Part shown: positions 1-7,909 of the stretch, piece by piece
Layout of the letters: the number at the start of each line of letters is the position of its first letter
Position numbering within the stretch: position 1 is the stretch's first letter
Assembly: GCA_002169695.1 (NCBI GenBank)
Contig: NHJO01000009.1
Coordinates: forward strand, 11,789-61,521
Reading direction: 5' to 3'
DNA length: 49,733 nucleotides
From: a bacterium TMED217
GTDB lineage: Bacteria; Fidelibacterota; Marinisomatia; Marinisomatales; UBA1611
Position numbers and translations under genes: made by a program
The notes under the pieces: generated by a model
Told to the model about the DNA's origin: nothing
Database searches by the model: none
Seen by the model: the letters and a program-made list of their open reading frames with translations, nothing else

Positions 1-179
1 CATGGATTGCAAATGGACTGTGGGCTAGTTGGTTCTGTCTATCTTTCTTTATATTTAATGCTAAGTTTGATTGGATTAGCGTACATGCAAATACTAAATT
101 TATTCCAGCATTTTTTCTAATTGGTTTGCATTTATATAATATGAAGTATTGCCAATGTGAAGATAATGAGTGTTGTTAA
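1..179 (+). CDS. 3' end of a small membrane protein (partial)
   Basis: An open frame enters from the left edge (first full codon at base 3) and stops with TAA at 177-179, giving about 58 visible residues. It is hydrophobic, with two likely membrane segments (around WASWFCLSFFIF and FIPAFFLIGLHLY) and ends in a Cys-rich tail, KYCQCEDNECC. The family is not recognisable from this fragment. Its stop overlaps the stop of the convergent gene on the other strand by two bases (the TTAA at 176-179). A cysteine-rich tail could bind a metal, but that is a guess. The frame is open throughout and has no competing gene on the other strand until base 176, which is the main reason to believe it is real. Confidence 0.5.
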   Translation, partial: WIANGLWASWFCLSFFIFNAKFDWISVHANTKFIPAFFLIGLHLYNMKYCQCEDNECC

Positions 180-448
180 AATACTTGATTAACATATCCA
201 CCTGAAATTTGTAATGTATTATCATTATTAAAAATCAGAGTATCTACATAGTCTACATTAGTTAATATAAAAATAGATGAATCCCCTGGGCATGCATCAT
301 CAGGAGATGGTAAATATGGTGTAACTGTAAAGGTCTCTTGAATAAATTTCCATTCACCTATTAAAGGATGAATATTATCATTTGTTACTGACTCATCCTC
401 GCAACTCCAAACCCCAACCAATAAAACGATGAATAAATATTTTTTCAT
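176..448 (-). CDS. small putative lipoprotein, function unknown
   Basis: A 90-residue protein with a lipoprotein-type signal peptide: MKKYLFIVLLVGVWSC, probable lipidated Cys at 16, followed directly by acidic residues (EDES). Acidic residues right after the lipid cysteine are a surface-export cue in Bacteroidetes-type bacteria, so it may sit in or on the outer membrane. The mature part contains IGEWKF, which resembles the opening of lipocalin-like small lipoproteins (G-x-W), but 75 residues is too short to confirm a barrel. It may be a shortened member of such a family. The first 11 residues are identical to those of the gene just upstream on the same strand, and the DNA for them is nearly identical as well. 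Confidence 0.6.
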   Translation of the reverse strand: MKKYLFIVLLVGVWSCEDESVTNDNIHPLIGEWKFIQETFTVTPYLPSPDDACPGDSSIFILTNVDYVDTLIFNNDNTLQISGGYVNQVF

Positions 449-456
449 TAATTATT

Positions 457-1203
457 TTATAATAATTCTGTTAAATGTATTAAATCAAAAATATCAATTT
501 TATTATCAAAGTTTATATCAGCTATCTCAATATATCCTAAATTTTCATTGAGAATACTATTTATAAGGTCTACAATATCCAAAATACTTATCATCCCATC
601 ATCGTTTATATCTCCCATGATAATGATATTTTGAGGTTCATATGTGATTGCTAATCTTGGGGCATTAACTCCATAATTTGTGATATATCCATCATAAAAT
701 CTAAACATAAGACAAAACTGACCTCCATCATAAGAAGAGTTTATTATTTCATTAGGTATGATTTCATTAACAGGTGATGTAATGACACCTTGTCCATACA
801 ATGACCAGTCACCACCATCAATCAAGTATGATGCCATATCAATGGAAATAGAGCCTGTGTCATCAGATATACTCATAAATGATTGTATCCAATTTCCTCC
901 ACCTTGGGCCAATACATTAGCATTGATTATAATTGAATTTTCTGGAACGTCAGTCAGGTCAAAACGCCACAAAGCATATTTTGCACTTACTCCGCATTGG
1001 CTATACTGACTCCACCATTGACAATGCCTCGTATAGAGATTTGGTTCGTTATGAGATTCAAAATAGCCTGGATTACAACAACCAGCTTGACCATCTCCTG
1101 ATGCATAATACTCTGCTGATCCAGCTGAGTAGATTACAATTTCATCTGATTTTAAATTTGAAATAGAAGCAACCAATAAAACGATAAATAGATATTTTTT
1201 CAT
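457..1203 (-). CDS. secreted DNRLRE-like protein with C-terminal dockerin-type repeat pair
   Basis: 248 residues. A signal peptide (about 1-19, MKKYLFIVLLV core) is followed by a beta-rich region with KYALWRFDLTDVPENSIII (about 74-93), which resembles the DNRLRE family pattern of secreted proteins, and then a C-terminal pair of EF-hand-like segments: GDINDDGMISILDIVDLI (197-214) and ADINFDNKIDIFDLIHL (228-244). The spaced D/N residues and the repeat pair are typical of type I dockerin modules, which bind calcium. In free-living marine FCB bacteria such C-termini are common without any cellulosome and may anchor or sort secreted proteins. Several cysteines (CC at 42-43, C61, C70, C164) suggest disulfides. 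A Shine-Dalgarno-like GATGAGGATGAG precedes the ATG. The ligand is unknown. Confidence 0.75.
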   Translation of the reverse strand: MKKYLFIVLLVASISNLKSDEIVIYSAGSAEYYASGDGQAGCCNPGYFESHNEPNLYTRHCQWWSQYSQCGVSAKYALWRFDLTDVPENSIIINANVLAQGGGNWIQSFMSISDDTGSISIDMASYLIDGGDWSLYGQGVITSPVNEIIPNEIINSSYDGGQFCLMFRFYDGYITNYGVNAPRLAITYEPQNIIIMGDINDDGMISILDIVDLINSILNENLGYIEIADINFDNKIDIFDLIHLTELL

Positions 1204-1223
1204 TTACTCATCCTCATCAGTCG

Positions 1224-1385
1224 TTAGTTCTTTATTTTTTTAAGATAAGATCGAATAAAAGAAACGAGAAAAATGAGCGTTCCAATTAAATGCACCCATT
1301 GATATCCTGCTATTAAAAATCTTGATAGAAAAAATATTGCGAGGATTAAATTAATCTGCCAATCATATTTATTTAAAAACTCCAT
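1224..1385 (-). CDS. small two-helix membrane protein (53 aa)
   Basis: ATG at 1385-1383 and TAA at 1226-1224 give 53 residues starting MEFLNKYDWQINLILAIFF and ending FIRSYLKKIKN. There are two likely membrane helices (about 11-26 and 32-45) joined by a short turn (AGYQWVH), with a lysine-rich cytosolic tail. No family is recognised. It lies just upstream of the dockerin gene on the same strand (20-base gap), so the two could share a transcript. No clear Shine-Dalgarno sequence precedes it. Evidence for coding is the sensible topology and basic tail; conservation in relatives would be needed to be certain. Confidence 0.45.
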   Translation of the reverse strand: MEFLNKYDWQINLILAIFFLSRFLIAGYQWVHLIGTLIFLVSFIRSYLKKIKN

Positions 1386-1561
1386 ACTTATTAAATCTAC
1401 AAATAATTACCCTACAATGTGTGTGCCTCTTATTCATCGCACCCACCCCCCGTATATCTTGATTGGGTTAGGCTTTTTCGGTTGAGATTCCAAGATTGAA
1501 AATGTGTCCATTGTTTTTGTGGCCATTATGCGATAAAGAATGTTAGCGGATGATTATAAAT

Positions 1562-1595
1562 GAAACAAAAAACCCCCGAACTAAATCGAGGGTTT
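1562..1595 (-). terminator. rho-independent terminator after tRNA-Asp
   Basis: On the minus strand AAACCCTCGA and TTCGGGGGTTT can pair (one T-G wobble) around a short loop, and the hairpin is followed by TTTTGTTTC. It lies about 30 bases past the 3' end of tRNA-Asp and in the same direction, as expected for its terminator. From here to the 53-residue gene (1386-1561) I see nothing assignable. Confidence 0.75.
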
Positions 1596-1625
1596 CTTTG
1601 AGAGATAAGTGGTATCTTTCTCTAG

Positions 1626-1699
<74 letters not shown>

Positions 1700-1703
1700 T
1701 AAA

Positions 1704-1985
1704 TTATTTTTTTTCTCTATAAATCAAAGATGCTGGAATTAATACTAGATATCCAATCGTTAATATTATTGGTGCAAGTGATAAGCTTTGGAAGCTGTTA
1801 GTTTCACCAGTTATCATGATTATATATCCTAGAATTATCATTATAACTCCACAAATAAAAAATATATAATTTTTTTTTGTATATGACCATCCTTCGAAAA
1901 GATTGCCAGATTTATCTTCATCCTTATGAAATAGATTACTCATAGAGCATAAAATTACAATCCATCCTATACCATCCAAAGTCAT
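1704..1985 (-). CDS. DUF3098-like small membrane protein
   Basis: Up to 93 residues. The C-terminal two-thirds has the layout of the DUF3098 family of FCB bacteria: a polar stretch with KKNY, a helix (IFFICGVIMIILGYIIMITG), a short polar loop, then LSLAPIILTIGYLVLIPASLI and a basic tail. Function is unknown; it should sit in the inner membrane. The first ATG (1985) adds a hydrophobic stretch, GIGWIVILC, that family members do not need. An internal ATG at 1943 gives a 79-residue protein starting MSNLFHKDEDKSGN, which fits the family better, so the true start is probably 1943. It ends only four bases before tRNA-Asp on the same strand, so the two may be co-transcribed. Confidence 0.65.
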   Translation of the reverse strand: MTLDGIGWIVILCSMSNLFHKDEDKSGNLFEGWSYTKKNYIFFICGVIMIILGYIIMITGETNSFQSLSLAPIILTIGYLVLIPASLIYREKK

Positions 1986-2061
1986 TTTTCATCTAATTGT
2001 TAAAATTTTATATTCAAAATTGACACTGATATAATATAATACATAAGTTTTGGCCCTTCAA

Positions 2062-3096
2062 ATGAAGGTAGAAAAGAGCACAAAATTAACAATTATAAAT
2101 TTACTAATTGCTGGTCTCTTTTGTGTCACAACGATATTACTAACTATTTATTATTGGCCTCAAAACAATATAAGAAAAATTGTTAAAGTAAGTATTAATC
2201 AAGGTGAATCGTTATCTGTTATATCAAAAAAGTTAGAAATTAAAGGTGTTATTACTAATAAAAAGGTATTTGAATTGATTACTAAAATAAAAGGATTAGA
2301 TAAGTCTATACCAATCGGCACATTTAATCTCAAAAATACTAATATAAATAAAGATATTATTGAGTATTTAGTTTTTGGGGTTCCTGAAAGAAAGAAAATC
2401 ACGATTTTAGAAGGGTGGAATAGTAAACAGATTTCGAATTATTTATCAAAAGAGTTGAATTTAGATTATTTTAATTTTTTAAATGCGCTTAATGATAAAA
2501 ATTTTATTTCTAGTATAAATATTAAATCAGAGAGTCTTGAAGGTTATTTATATCCTGATACATATTATTTTTATGATGGTGTTGATAAAGAGTATGTTAT
2601 TAATAGACTTGTCAAAGAGTACAGGTCTTTTTGGAACGATTCAAATATTTCTAAAGCAAATAGTATGAACTTTACTCAACATGAGGTTTTAACTTTAGCA
2701 TCTATCATTGAAGGTGAAGCTATTTACGATTCTGAGAGGCCAACTATATCTGCAGTTTATCATAATCGTTTAAAAATAGGTATGAAGCTTCAGGCAGATC
2801 CCACTGTTCAATATATTATTAAAGATGGCCCGCGAAGGCTTTTAAATAAAGATTTAAGAATTAAATCTCCTTACAATACCTATCTGCATCAGGGCTTGCC
2901 TCCAGGACCAATTAATTCTCCAGGATATATGTCGTTGCATGCTGCGTTATACCCCGGGAAAAATGATTATTTATACTTTGTTGCAAAGGGAGACGGGTAT
3001 CATACTTTTTCTAAAAATGAAAAAGAACATGAGAAAGCTAAAAGAGCTTTTCAAAGAGTTCGCAGAAAAGTAAAGAGAGAGAAGGCGGGTTTATGA
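2062..3096 (+). CDS. mltG: endolytic murein transglycosylase MltG
   Basis: 344 residues from the ATG at 2062; an in-frame TTG at 2050 would add MALQ and seems less likely. MltG cuts nascent peptidoglycan glycan strands in the periplasm and so sets their length. An N-terminal membrane anchor (about 9-31) is followed by a LysM-like region (INQGESLSVISKKLEIKGVI) and the YceG domain. The catalytic Glu is E217 in LASIIEGEA, followed by the family signatures ERPTISAVYHNRL, MKLQADPTVQY and LPPGPINSPG. Length is normal. Its end overlaps the helicase start by four bases (ATGA), so the two are translationally coupled. Confidence 0.95.
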   Translation: MKVEKSTKLTIINLLIAGLFCVTTILLTIYYWPQNNIRKIVKVSINQGESLSVISKKLEIKGVITNKKVFELITKIKGLDKSIPIGTFNLKNTNINKDIIEYLVFGVPERKKITILEGWNSKQISNYLSKELNLDYFNFLNALNDKNFISSINIKSESLEGYLYPDTYYFYDGVDKEYVINRLVKEYRSFWNDSNISKANSMNFTQHEVLTLASIIEGEAIYDSERPTISAVYHNRLKIGMKLQADPTVQYIIKDGPRRLLNKDLRIKSPYNTYLHQGLPPGPINSPGYMSLHAALYPGKNDYLYFVAKGDGYHTFSKNEKEHEKAKRAFQRVRRKVKREKAGL

Positions 3097-5261
3097 CTTT
3101 GAGAACACTTAATTCAACCCAGAAATCTGCAGTTCAAGCAATTGATGGACCTGTATTGATTTTTGCTGGAGCTGGTAGTGGTAAGACAAGGGTGCTTACA
3201 CATAAATTATTTTATTTAGTAAATGAAGGATTATTTAAGCCTGAAGAAATTTTAGCTGTCACTTTCACAAATAAGGCTGCAAAGGAAATGAAAGACAGGG
3301 TTATGAAGTTACTGAAAACCAAAGAGCTTCCCCTATCAATCGGAACCTTTCATTCCATATGTGCGAGAATTCTTAGAGAAGATATTAAAGTTCTCGGCTT
3401 TAGTAATAATTTTGCTATTTATGATGTAAAGGATCAACTTGATCTAATTAAAGTATTATTTGAGGGAAATAAAATATCAAAAACGTTAATTACTCCTAAT
3501 CAACTTAGAAATCAAATTAGTTTATATAAAAATAAAATGATTGATTCTAAAACGGTAGAGAGAAGAGCGAGAACAATACTTGAAAAGACAGTAGCTGATA
3601 TTTTTTCACAATATCAAAAATCTCTTAAACTTAATGATGCATTAGACTTTGATGATTTATTAACATTCCCTCTTCAAATTTTTGATAAGAAGCCCACGGT
3701 TTTAAAAAAATACCAAAAAAGATGGAAATATATCTTAGTTGATGAATACCAAGATACTAACCGCGCACAATTTCAATTTTTGACAAATTTAGCTAAAGAA
3801 CATGAGAATATTTGCGTAGTTGGTGATGATGATCAATCAATATATGGTTGGCGCGGTGCAGAAGTATCAAACATTCTTGATTTTGAGAAAACTTTTTCTA
3901 GTTGTAGAGTTTTTACTTTAGAAAAAAATTACCGTTCAACTCAAGAAATTTTAAATGCAGCAACTTCTGTTGTGATGAATAATGATAAAAGAGCTAACAA
4001 AAACCTTATAGCTGCTAATGGCTCAGGCGATATGCTAGGCTTAATAGAAACAAACGATGAGCAGGAAGAAGCAAGTGCAATTATTTCATCAATTGAAAAA
4101 GAAATAAAATTAAACAAAAGAACATTTAATAAGTTTTCTGTTTTATATAGAACGAATGCTCAATCTAGGGCTCTTGAAGAAAGTTTTATTAGGCAAGGTA
4201 TACCCTATAATATTGTTGGAAGCGTTCGCTTTTATGAAAGAAAAGAGGTGAAAAATGTATTAGCCTATTTAAGGCTGGTGGTAAATCTGAAAGATACAAT
4301 TTCATTAAGAAGAATAATAAACTTTCCAGCAAGAGGTATAGGTGCAAAAACAATTGATAAATGTGTTCAACAATCAGAAAAAGACAAAATCGAATTTATA
4401 GAAGTTTTAAAAAACCCTAATAAAATGGACATTAGAGGTAAACAGGCTGACGCGCTATTTAAATTTTATAATATTATAATGAAATATAATGACCTTATAA
4501 ATAAATTAAGCGCAAGTGAATTAGTTAGAAGCTTAGTTGAAGAAATAGGTATCTTAACCTTTTTCAAGACATCAAAAGACCTTGATTCTAAAGATCGATA
4601 TGATAATATTGCAGAATTATTAACAAGTATAGAAGAATTTTCCATTAGACAACCAGAAGCAAGTCTAAGTAGCTTTCTTGAAGATGTTTCATTGCAAACA
4701 GATATCGATCATTGGAATGACTCAGATAATAGGGTAACGATGATGACTGTACACTCATCAAAAGGTTTAGAGTTTCCTGTAGTGTTTGTAGCGGGTATGG
4801 ATGAAGGTCTTTTCCCACTTTATAATTCTTTAGATGACAAAAAGGAATTAGAGGAAGAGAGAAGGCTTTTTTATGTAGCATTAACTAGAGCAGAAGAGCG
4901 TGTTTATTTGTTATATGCCACAAATAGAAGGAGGATGGGTGCTGAAACGGTAAATGGTTTACCGAGCCGATTTATTAATGAAATACCTGAAGAATCTTTA
5001 GAAAGAATTAGTTTTAGCTCTGCTGTTACAAGAAAGTTTGTAATTAGTAAACGTAGAAAAGATGGTTCAACTCAAATGGTTAGGACTGTTACAGATTTTG
5101 ATGATTTTCAAGTTGGTGATAATGTTGAACATTCAATTTTTGGAGCCGGTAAGATAATGGCTTTGAGCGGTACAGGAGAAAACCAAAGAGTGGGTGTTGT
5201 TTTTAATGATGGGACTAGAAAAAAATTAATTGTGAAATTCGCGAATTTGAAAAAAATATAA
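3093..5261 (+). CDS. pcrA: UvrD/PcrA-type superfamily 1 DNA helicase
   Basis: 722 residues, the usual size for PcrA/UvrD, a 3'-5' helicase of nucleotide excision repair, mismatch repair and RecA-filament removal. Visible motifs: Q motif LNSTQKSAV; Walker A GAGSGKT (about 26-32); motif Ia VTFTNKAAKEM; DExx box VDEYQD (D217, E218); motif III GDDDQSIYGWRGA; motif IV RNYRS-like KNYRST; motif V TVHSSKGLEF; motif VI FYVALTRAEE. The C-terminus (about 660-722) has DFDDFQVGDNVEHSIFGAGK, the Tudor-like RNA-polymerase-interacting tail of PcrA, which favours pcrA over rep. It overlaps mltG by four bases. Confidence 0.95.
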   Translation: MTLRTLNSTQKSAVQAIDGPVLIFAGAGSGKTRVLTHKLFYLVNEGLFKPEEILAVTFTNKAAKEMKDRVMKLLKTKELPLSIGTFHSICARILREDIKVLGFSNNFAIYDVKDQLDLIKVLFEGNKISKTLITPNQLRNQISLYKNKMIDSKTVERRARTILEKTVADIFSQYQKSLKLNDALDFDDLLTFPLQIFDKKPTVLKKYQKRWKYILVDEYQDTNRAQFQFLTNLAKEHENICVVGDDDQSIYGWRGAEVSNILDFEKTFSSCRVFTLEKNYRSTQEILNAATSVVMNNDKRANKNLIAANGSGDMLGLIETNDEQEEASAIISSIEKEIKLNKRTFNKFSVLYRTNAQSRALEESFIRQGIPYNIVGSVRFYERKEVKNVLAYLRLVVNLKDTISLRRIINFPARGIGAKTIDKCVQQSEKDKIEFIEVLKNPNKMDIRGKQADALFKFYNIIMKYNDLINKLSASELVRSLVEEIGILTFFKTSKDLDSKDRYDNIAELLTSIEEFSIRQPEASLSSFLEDVSLQTDIDHWNDSDNRVTMMTVHSSKGLEFPVVFVAGMDEGLFPLYNSLDDKKELEEERRLFYVALTRAEERVYLLYATNRRRMGAETVNGLPSRFINEIPEESLERISFSSAVTRKFVISKRRKDGSTQMVRTVTDFDDFQVGDNVEHSIFGAGKIMALSGTGENQRVGVVFNDGTRKKLIVKFANLKKI

Positions 5262-5324
5262 TAGTAATCTGTAATAAACGATTTTTATGGTTATTTTCAT
5301 CATTAACAACCTTTAATTAATTAT

Positions 5325-5747
5325 ATGAATCATATTGATATATTAAAAAATGTTCTTAGCAATGAAGGCCTAAGGTATACACAACAAAGACAAATAATTT
5401 GGGATGAAATAAGAACCTCATCTGAGCATAGAGATGCCGAAAAAATATATAGTCAAATAAAAATTAAAAATAAAATAAAAGTTTCAAGAGCTACTGTATA
5501 TAGAACGATTGATGTATTGGTAAAAAATGATTTGGTTAGGAAAGTGGAACTTGGCGATGGGCGGGCTTTGTATGAGCACAAATATAATGAAGAACATCAC
5601 GATCATATGATTTGTGTAGAAACTGGTAAAATTACAGAGTTCTATAATGAAAAACTTGAAGACCTACAGGAAGAAATTGTAAAAAAACATGGATATGAAC
5701 TTGTTAGGCATGTGCATCAGCTATTTGTAAAACCGATTAAAAAGTAA
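5325..5747 (+). CDS. fur: Fur-family metal-responsive transcription regulator
   Basis: 140 residues, the standard size. An N-terminal winged helix (about 10-85) contains SRATVYRTIDVLVKNDLV and is followed by the metal-binding dimerisation domain with HHDH (91-94) and a late HVHQLF. Fur proteins repress iron-uptake or related genes when metal is bound. Here the usual first CxxC zinc pair reads C97-V-E-T100, and there is no second CxxC near the C-terminus, so the structural zinc site is lost, as in some other Fur lineages. Whether it senses iron, zinc, manganese or peroxide cannot be told. It stands alone, 63 bases after the helicase, and ends against a convergent gene. Confidence 0.9.
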   Translation: MNHIDILKNVLSNEGLRYTQQRQIIWDEIRTSSEHRDAEKIYSQIKIKNKIKVSRATVYRTIDVLVKNDLVRKVELGDGRALYEHKYNEEHHDHMICVETGKITEFYNEKLEDLQEEIVKKHGYELVRHVHQLFVKPIKK

Positions 5748-5757
5748 TTGGTTCTTT

Positions 5758-6246
5758 TTAAATATTTTTTTTCATTTTTATATATCTAGTACGCTTGTTA
5801 TTTATTTCCTGATAGCCCATTGAACAGTATAGTTCTTTAGCTATCTGATTTTTTTTCACTACATTGATTTTTATATTTTTAATATTATTATCATTCTTGA
5901 GAATTTTCTCTGCATATAAGATTAATTTTTTTGCATACCCCTTTCTTAATTGATTTTGATTGATAATTAGATGAAATAAATGTGCTGAATTTTTATCTTC
6001 CTCATATTTAATACTTAGATGCCCAACAATCCAGTTGTCTATTTTTATTATTATTGTTTCAATATTAATTTCTTTGTATGATAATGAAATCCATTTTTTT
6101 ATATTAAAGGGATAAGTCATTCTAGGGTCGGTAAAATGAAGAATTTTGGGGTCCGATAGCCAATCAGATAGACAAGCATTTAGAATTCTAATATCTTCTT
6201 TTTTATAATAGGTTATTTTTGATATAAATACTTTTGATTCTTTCAT
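5758..6246 (-). CDS. GNAT-family N-acetyltransferase
   Basis: 162 residues with GNAT fold features. The acetyl-CoA pyrophosphate loop is NQNQLRKGYAKKLILYAEKI (Q-x-x-K-G-x-A form, about 97-115), and the C-terminal motif B is KKNQIAKELYCSMGYQEI (about 131-148), as in RimJ/RimL-type and sugar or amino-acid acetyltransferases. The strand before the loop (AHLFHLIINQNQ) is in place. The substrate is unknown. It is convergent with the fur gene (10-base gap, T-rich). The protein is Lys- and Ile-rich, as expected in this AT-rich genome. Confidence 0.8.
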   Translation of the reverse strand: MKESKVFISKITYYKKEDIRILNACLSDWLSDPKILHFTDPRMTYPFNIKKWISLSYKEINIETIIIKIDNWIVGHLSIKYEEDKNSAHLFHLIINQNQLRKGYAKKLILYAEKILKNDNNIKNIKINVVKKNQIAKELYCSMGYQEINNKRTRYIKMKKNI

Positions 6247-6319
6247 TTTTCTTATAACATTAATTATAGTTTCTTTCTTTTTTAATGTTATTATTTAATT
6301 ATAGATATATTTTACCTAT

Positions 6320-7909
6320 ATGATAAGAATTTTAATATTTCTTTTAATAAGTATAGCTGCGGCTCAAAATAAATTAATTATGCCTTATGATTTTTCTAAA
6401 CATCAAGGCTATGTAATTAATAATGGTAATATAGTTTGGAATAAAGATTGGAAGTCAGGAAATTTTTTCTTTGATGGAACTTTTGCAAACTTCCCTTCTA
6501 CTTTTGGTCCCTATATTGAATCTAATTATTATCAAAATATAGATACTACATTTTCTGATTCAAATTACACTTCATCATATTTTGATTATGTACAAGGAGA
6601 TTATTATTTAGATAATCTAGATATTGGGATAAAATATTTAAATGAAAATAAATTGACAATTTTACATGCTTTTAAAAAAAGGTATGCTGGTGCATATAAT
6701 CAATATGCAATGATATCTGGACCACCAAGTCCGATTCATTATACATATCTAGGTAAGTATAGTATAAAAGGTGATAAAGATTTATTAGATCTATCTATTG
6801 GTAATTTTAATTCAGATTTTGGTCTTTTAGATAGTTTAGGTACTTCTTTTGTTGACTCCAGAATAACTTCATCTAATATTTCATATAAGCGTGGATATGA
6901 TAGTCTATATTTTACTATTAGCGCGCATAATTTTTTGCAACGTCATGATAGTCAACATTCACAATTTGATATAAATGGTGTAAGATATTTGACAAGAACT
7001 AAAGTTGAAGGTTCAATTGTTTTTATGAAGAAACATAATTATGATTTATTTATTAGCGCAGATATTAATAAAAGGTCGTTACGTTCAGATCTATTTAAGT
7101 CAATTGGATGGAATTCAGTAAAGGTCGGATTTAATCATAAGAATTATTCGTTTAATCTTGGAAGGAGTAATATAGATAATAATAAAAATTTGATTGTTGA
7201 TGGAAAAATATTTTATTCAAAAGATCAATTCATGATTGGTTCAAGATTTAGTCATTATTACAAACCATTACATATTAGTCTATTGGATTCTAAATCTAAT
7301 GAGCAAAGAAATGAGTTCATATTTAATGGCGCACGGTCAATAAATAGAATAAAATTTGGTACTGAAATATTTTTTAATACAGTTATAAGAGATATAGATT
7401 TACAATCAAATAATCAGTTATATCCTGAAAAGGCATCAAATATATGGATATATGGATATATAGAGTATAAGGCTTTAGATAATCTATCACTAGAGCTTGG
7501 TTATAATAAGATAAACTCCAATGATTATATAACCGATGGAATTGATCAAAGGTTAAATTTTAAATTAAATAATCATTTTAAATTATTTTCAAATGCTATG
7601 ACTGTCCTTACATCATTTTCAGTTAGTGGCTTATTAGGTAGGGATAATGATTATGTTTTACATCCGATTGATCAATACCCTATAAAAATAGATTCAGATT
7701 ATTCTATGGATGATACTTGGTTAATGAATCTTTCTTTCTTATTTAGGATAAAAAGTCTAGACATAAAATATGAGATGAGCAATTTAACAAATATTATTTA
7801 TGATTATTTAGGTAATAACGATCAGGATAATAGCATACAGTTTAATCCTTATTTTCCAAGGATGCGAAGATTGGCTTCGTTATCAATTAAATGGGATTTC
7901 TTGGATTAA
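6320..7909 (+). CDS. putative outer-membrane beta-barrel protein
   Basis: 529 residues. A short signal peptide (MIRILIFLLISIAAA, cut near AQN) precedes a protein made of alternating aromatic/hydrophobic and polar strands with turn-rich D/N loops throughout, the pattern of a large outer-membrane barrel. The C-terminus, FNPYFPRMRRLASLSIKWDF, resembles the final strands of TonB-dependent receptors (proline/arginine turn, then a strand ending in an aromatic), but there is no plug domain or TonB box at the N-terminus. It could be a porin-like barrel or a receptor-derived plugless barrel. It converges on the B12-controlled lipoprotein, with the two stop codons overlapping at 7906-7909. The substrate is unknown. 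Confidence 0.65.
   Translation: MIRILIFLLISIAAAQNKLIMPYDFSKHQGYVINNGNIVWNKDWKSGNFFFDGTFANFPSTFGPYIESNYYQNIDTTFSDSNYTSSYFDYVQGDYYLDNLDIGIKYLNENKLTILHAFKKRYAGAYNQYAMISGPPSPIHYTYLGKYSIKGDKDLLDLSIGNFNSDFGLLDSLGTSFVDSRITSSNISYKRGYDSLYFTISAHNFLQRHDSQHSQFDINGVRYLTRTKVEGSIVFMKKHNYDLFISADINKRSLRSDLFKSIGWNSVKVGFNHKNYSFNLGRSNIDNNKNLIVDGKIFYSKDQFMIGSRFSHYYKPLHISLLDSKSNEQRNEFIFNGARSINRIKFGTEIFFNTVIRDIDLQSNNQLYPEKASNIWIYGYIEYKALDNLSLELGYNKINSNDYITDGIDQRLNFKLNNHFKLFSNAMTVLTSFSVSGLLGRDNDYVLHPIDQYPIKIDSDYSMDDTWLMNLSFLFRIKSLDIKYEMSNLTNIIYDYLGNNDQDNSIQFNPYFPRMRRLASLSIKWDFLD

Noticed and set aside
758-1166. Two plus-strand frames across the dockerin gene
   Set aside because: They are antisense shadows of a well-supported secreted protein and show no domain or start signal.
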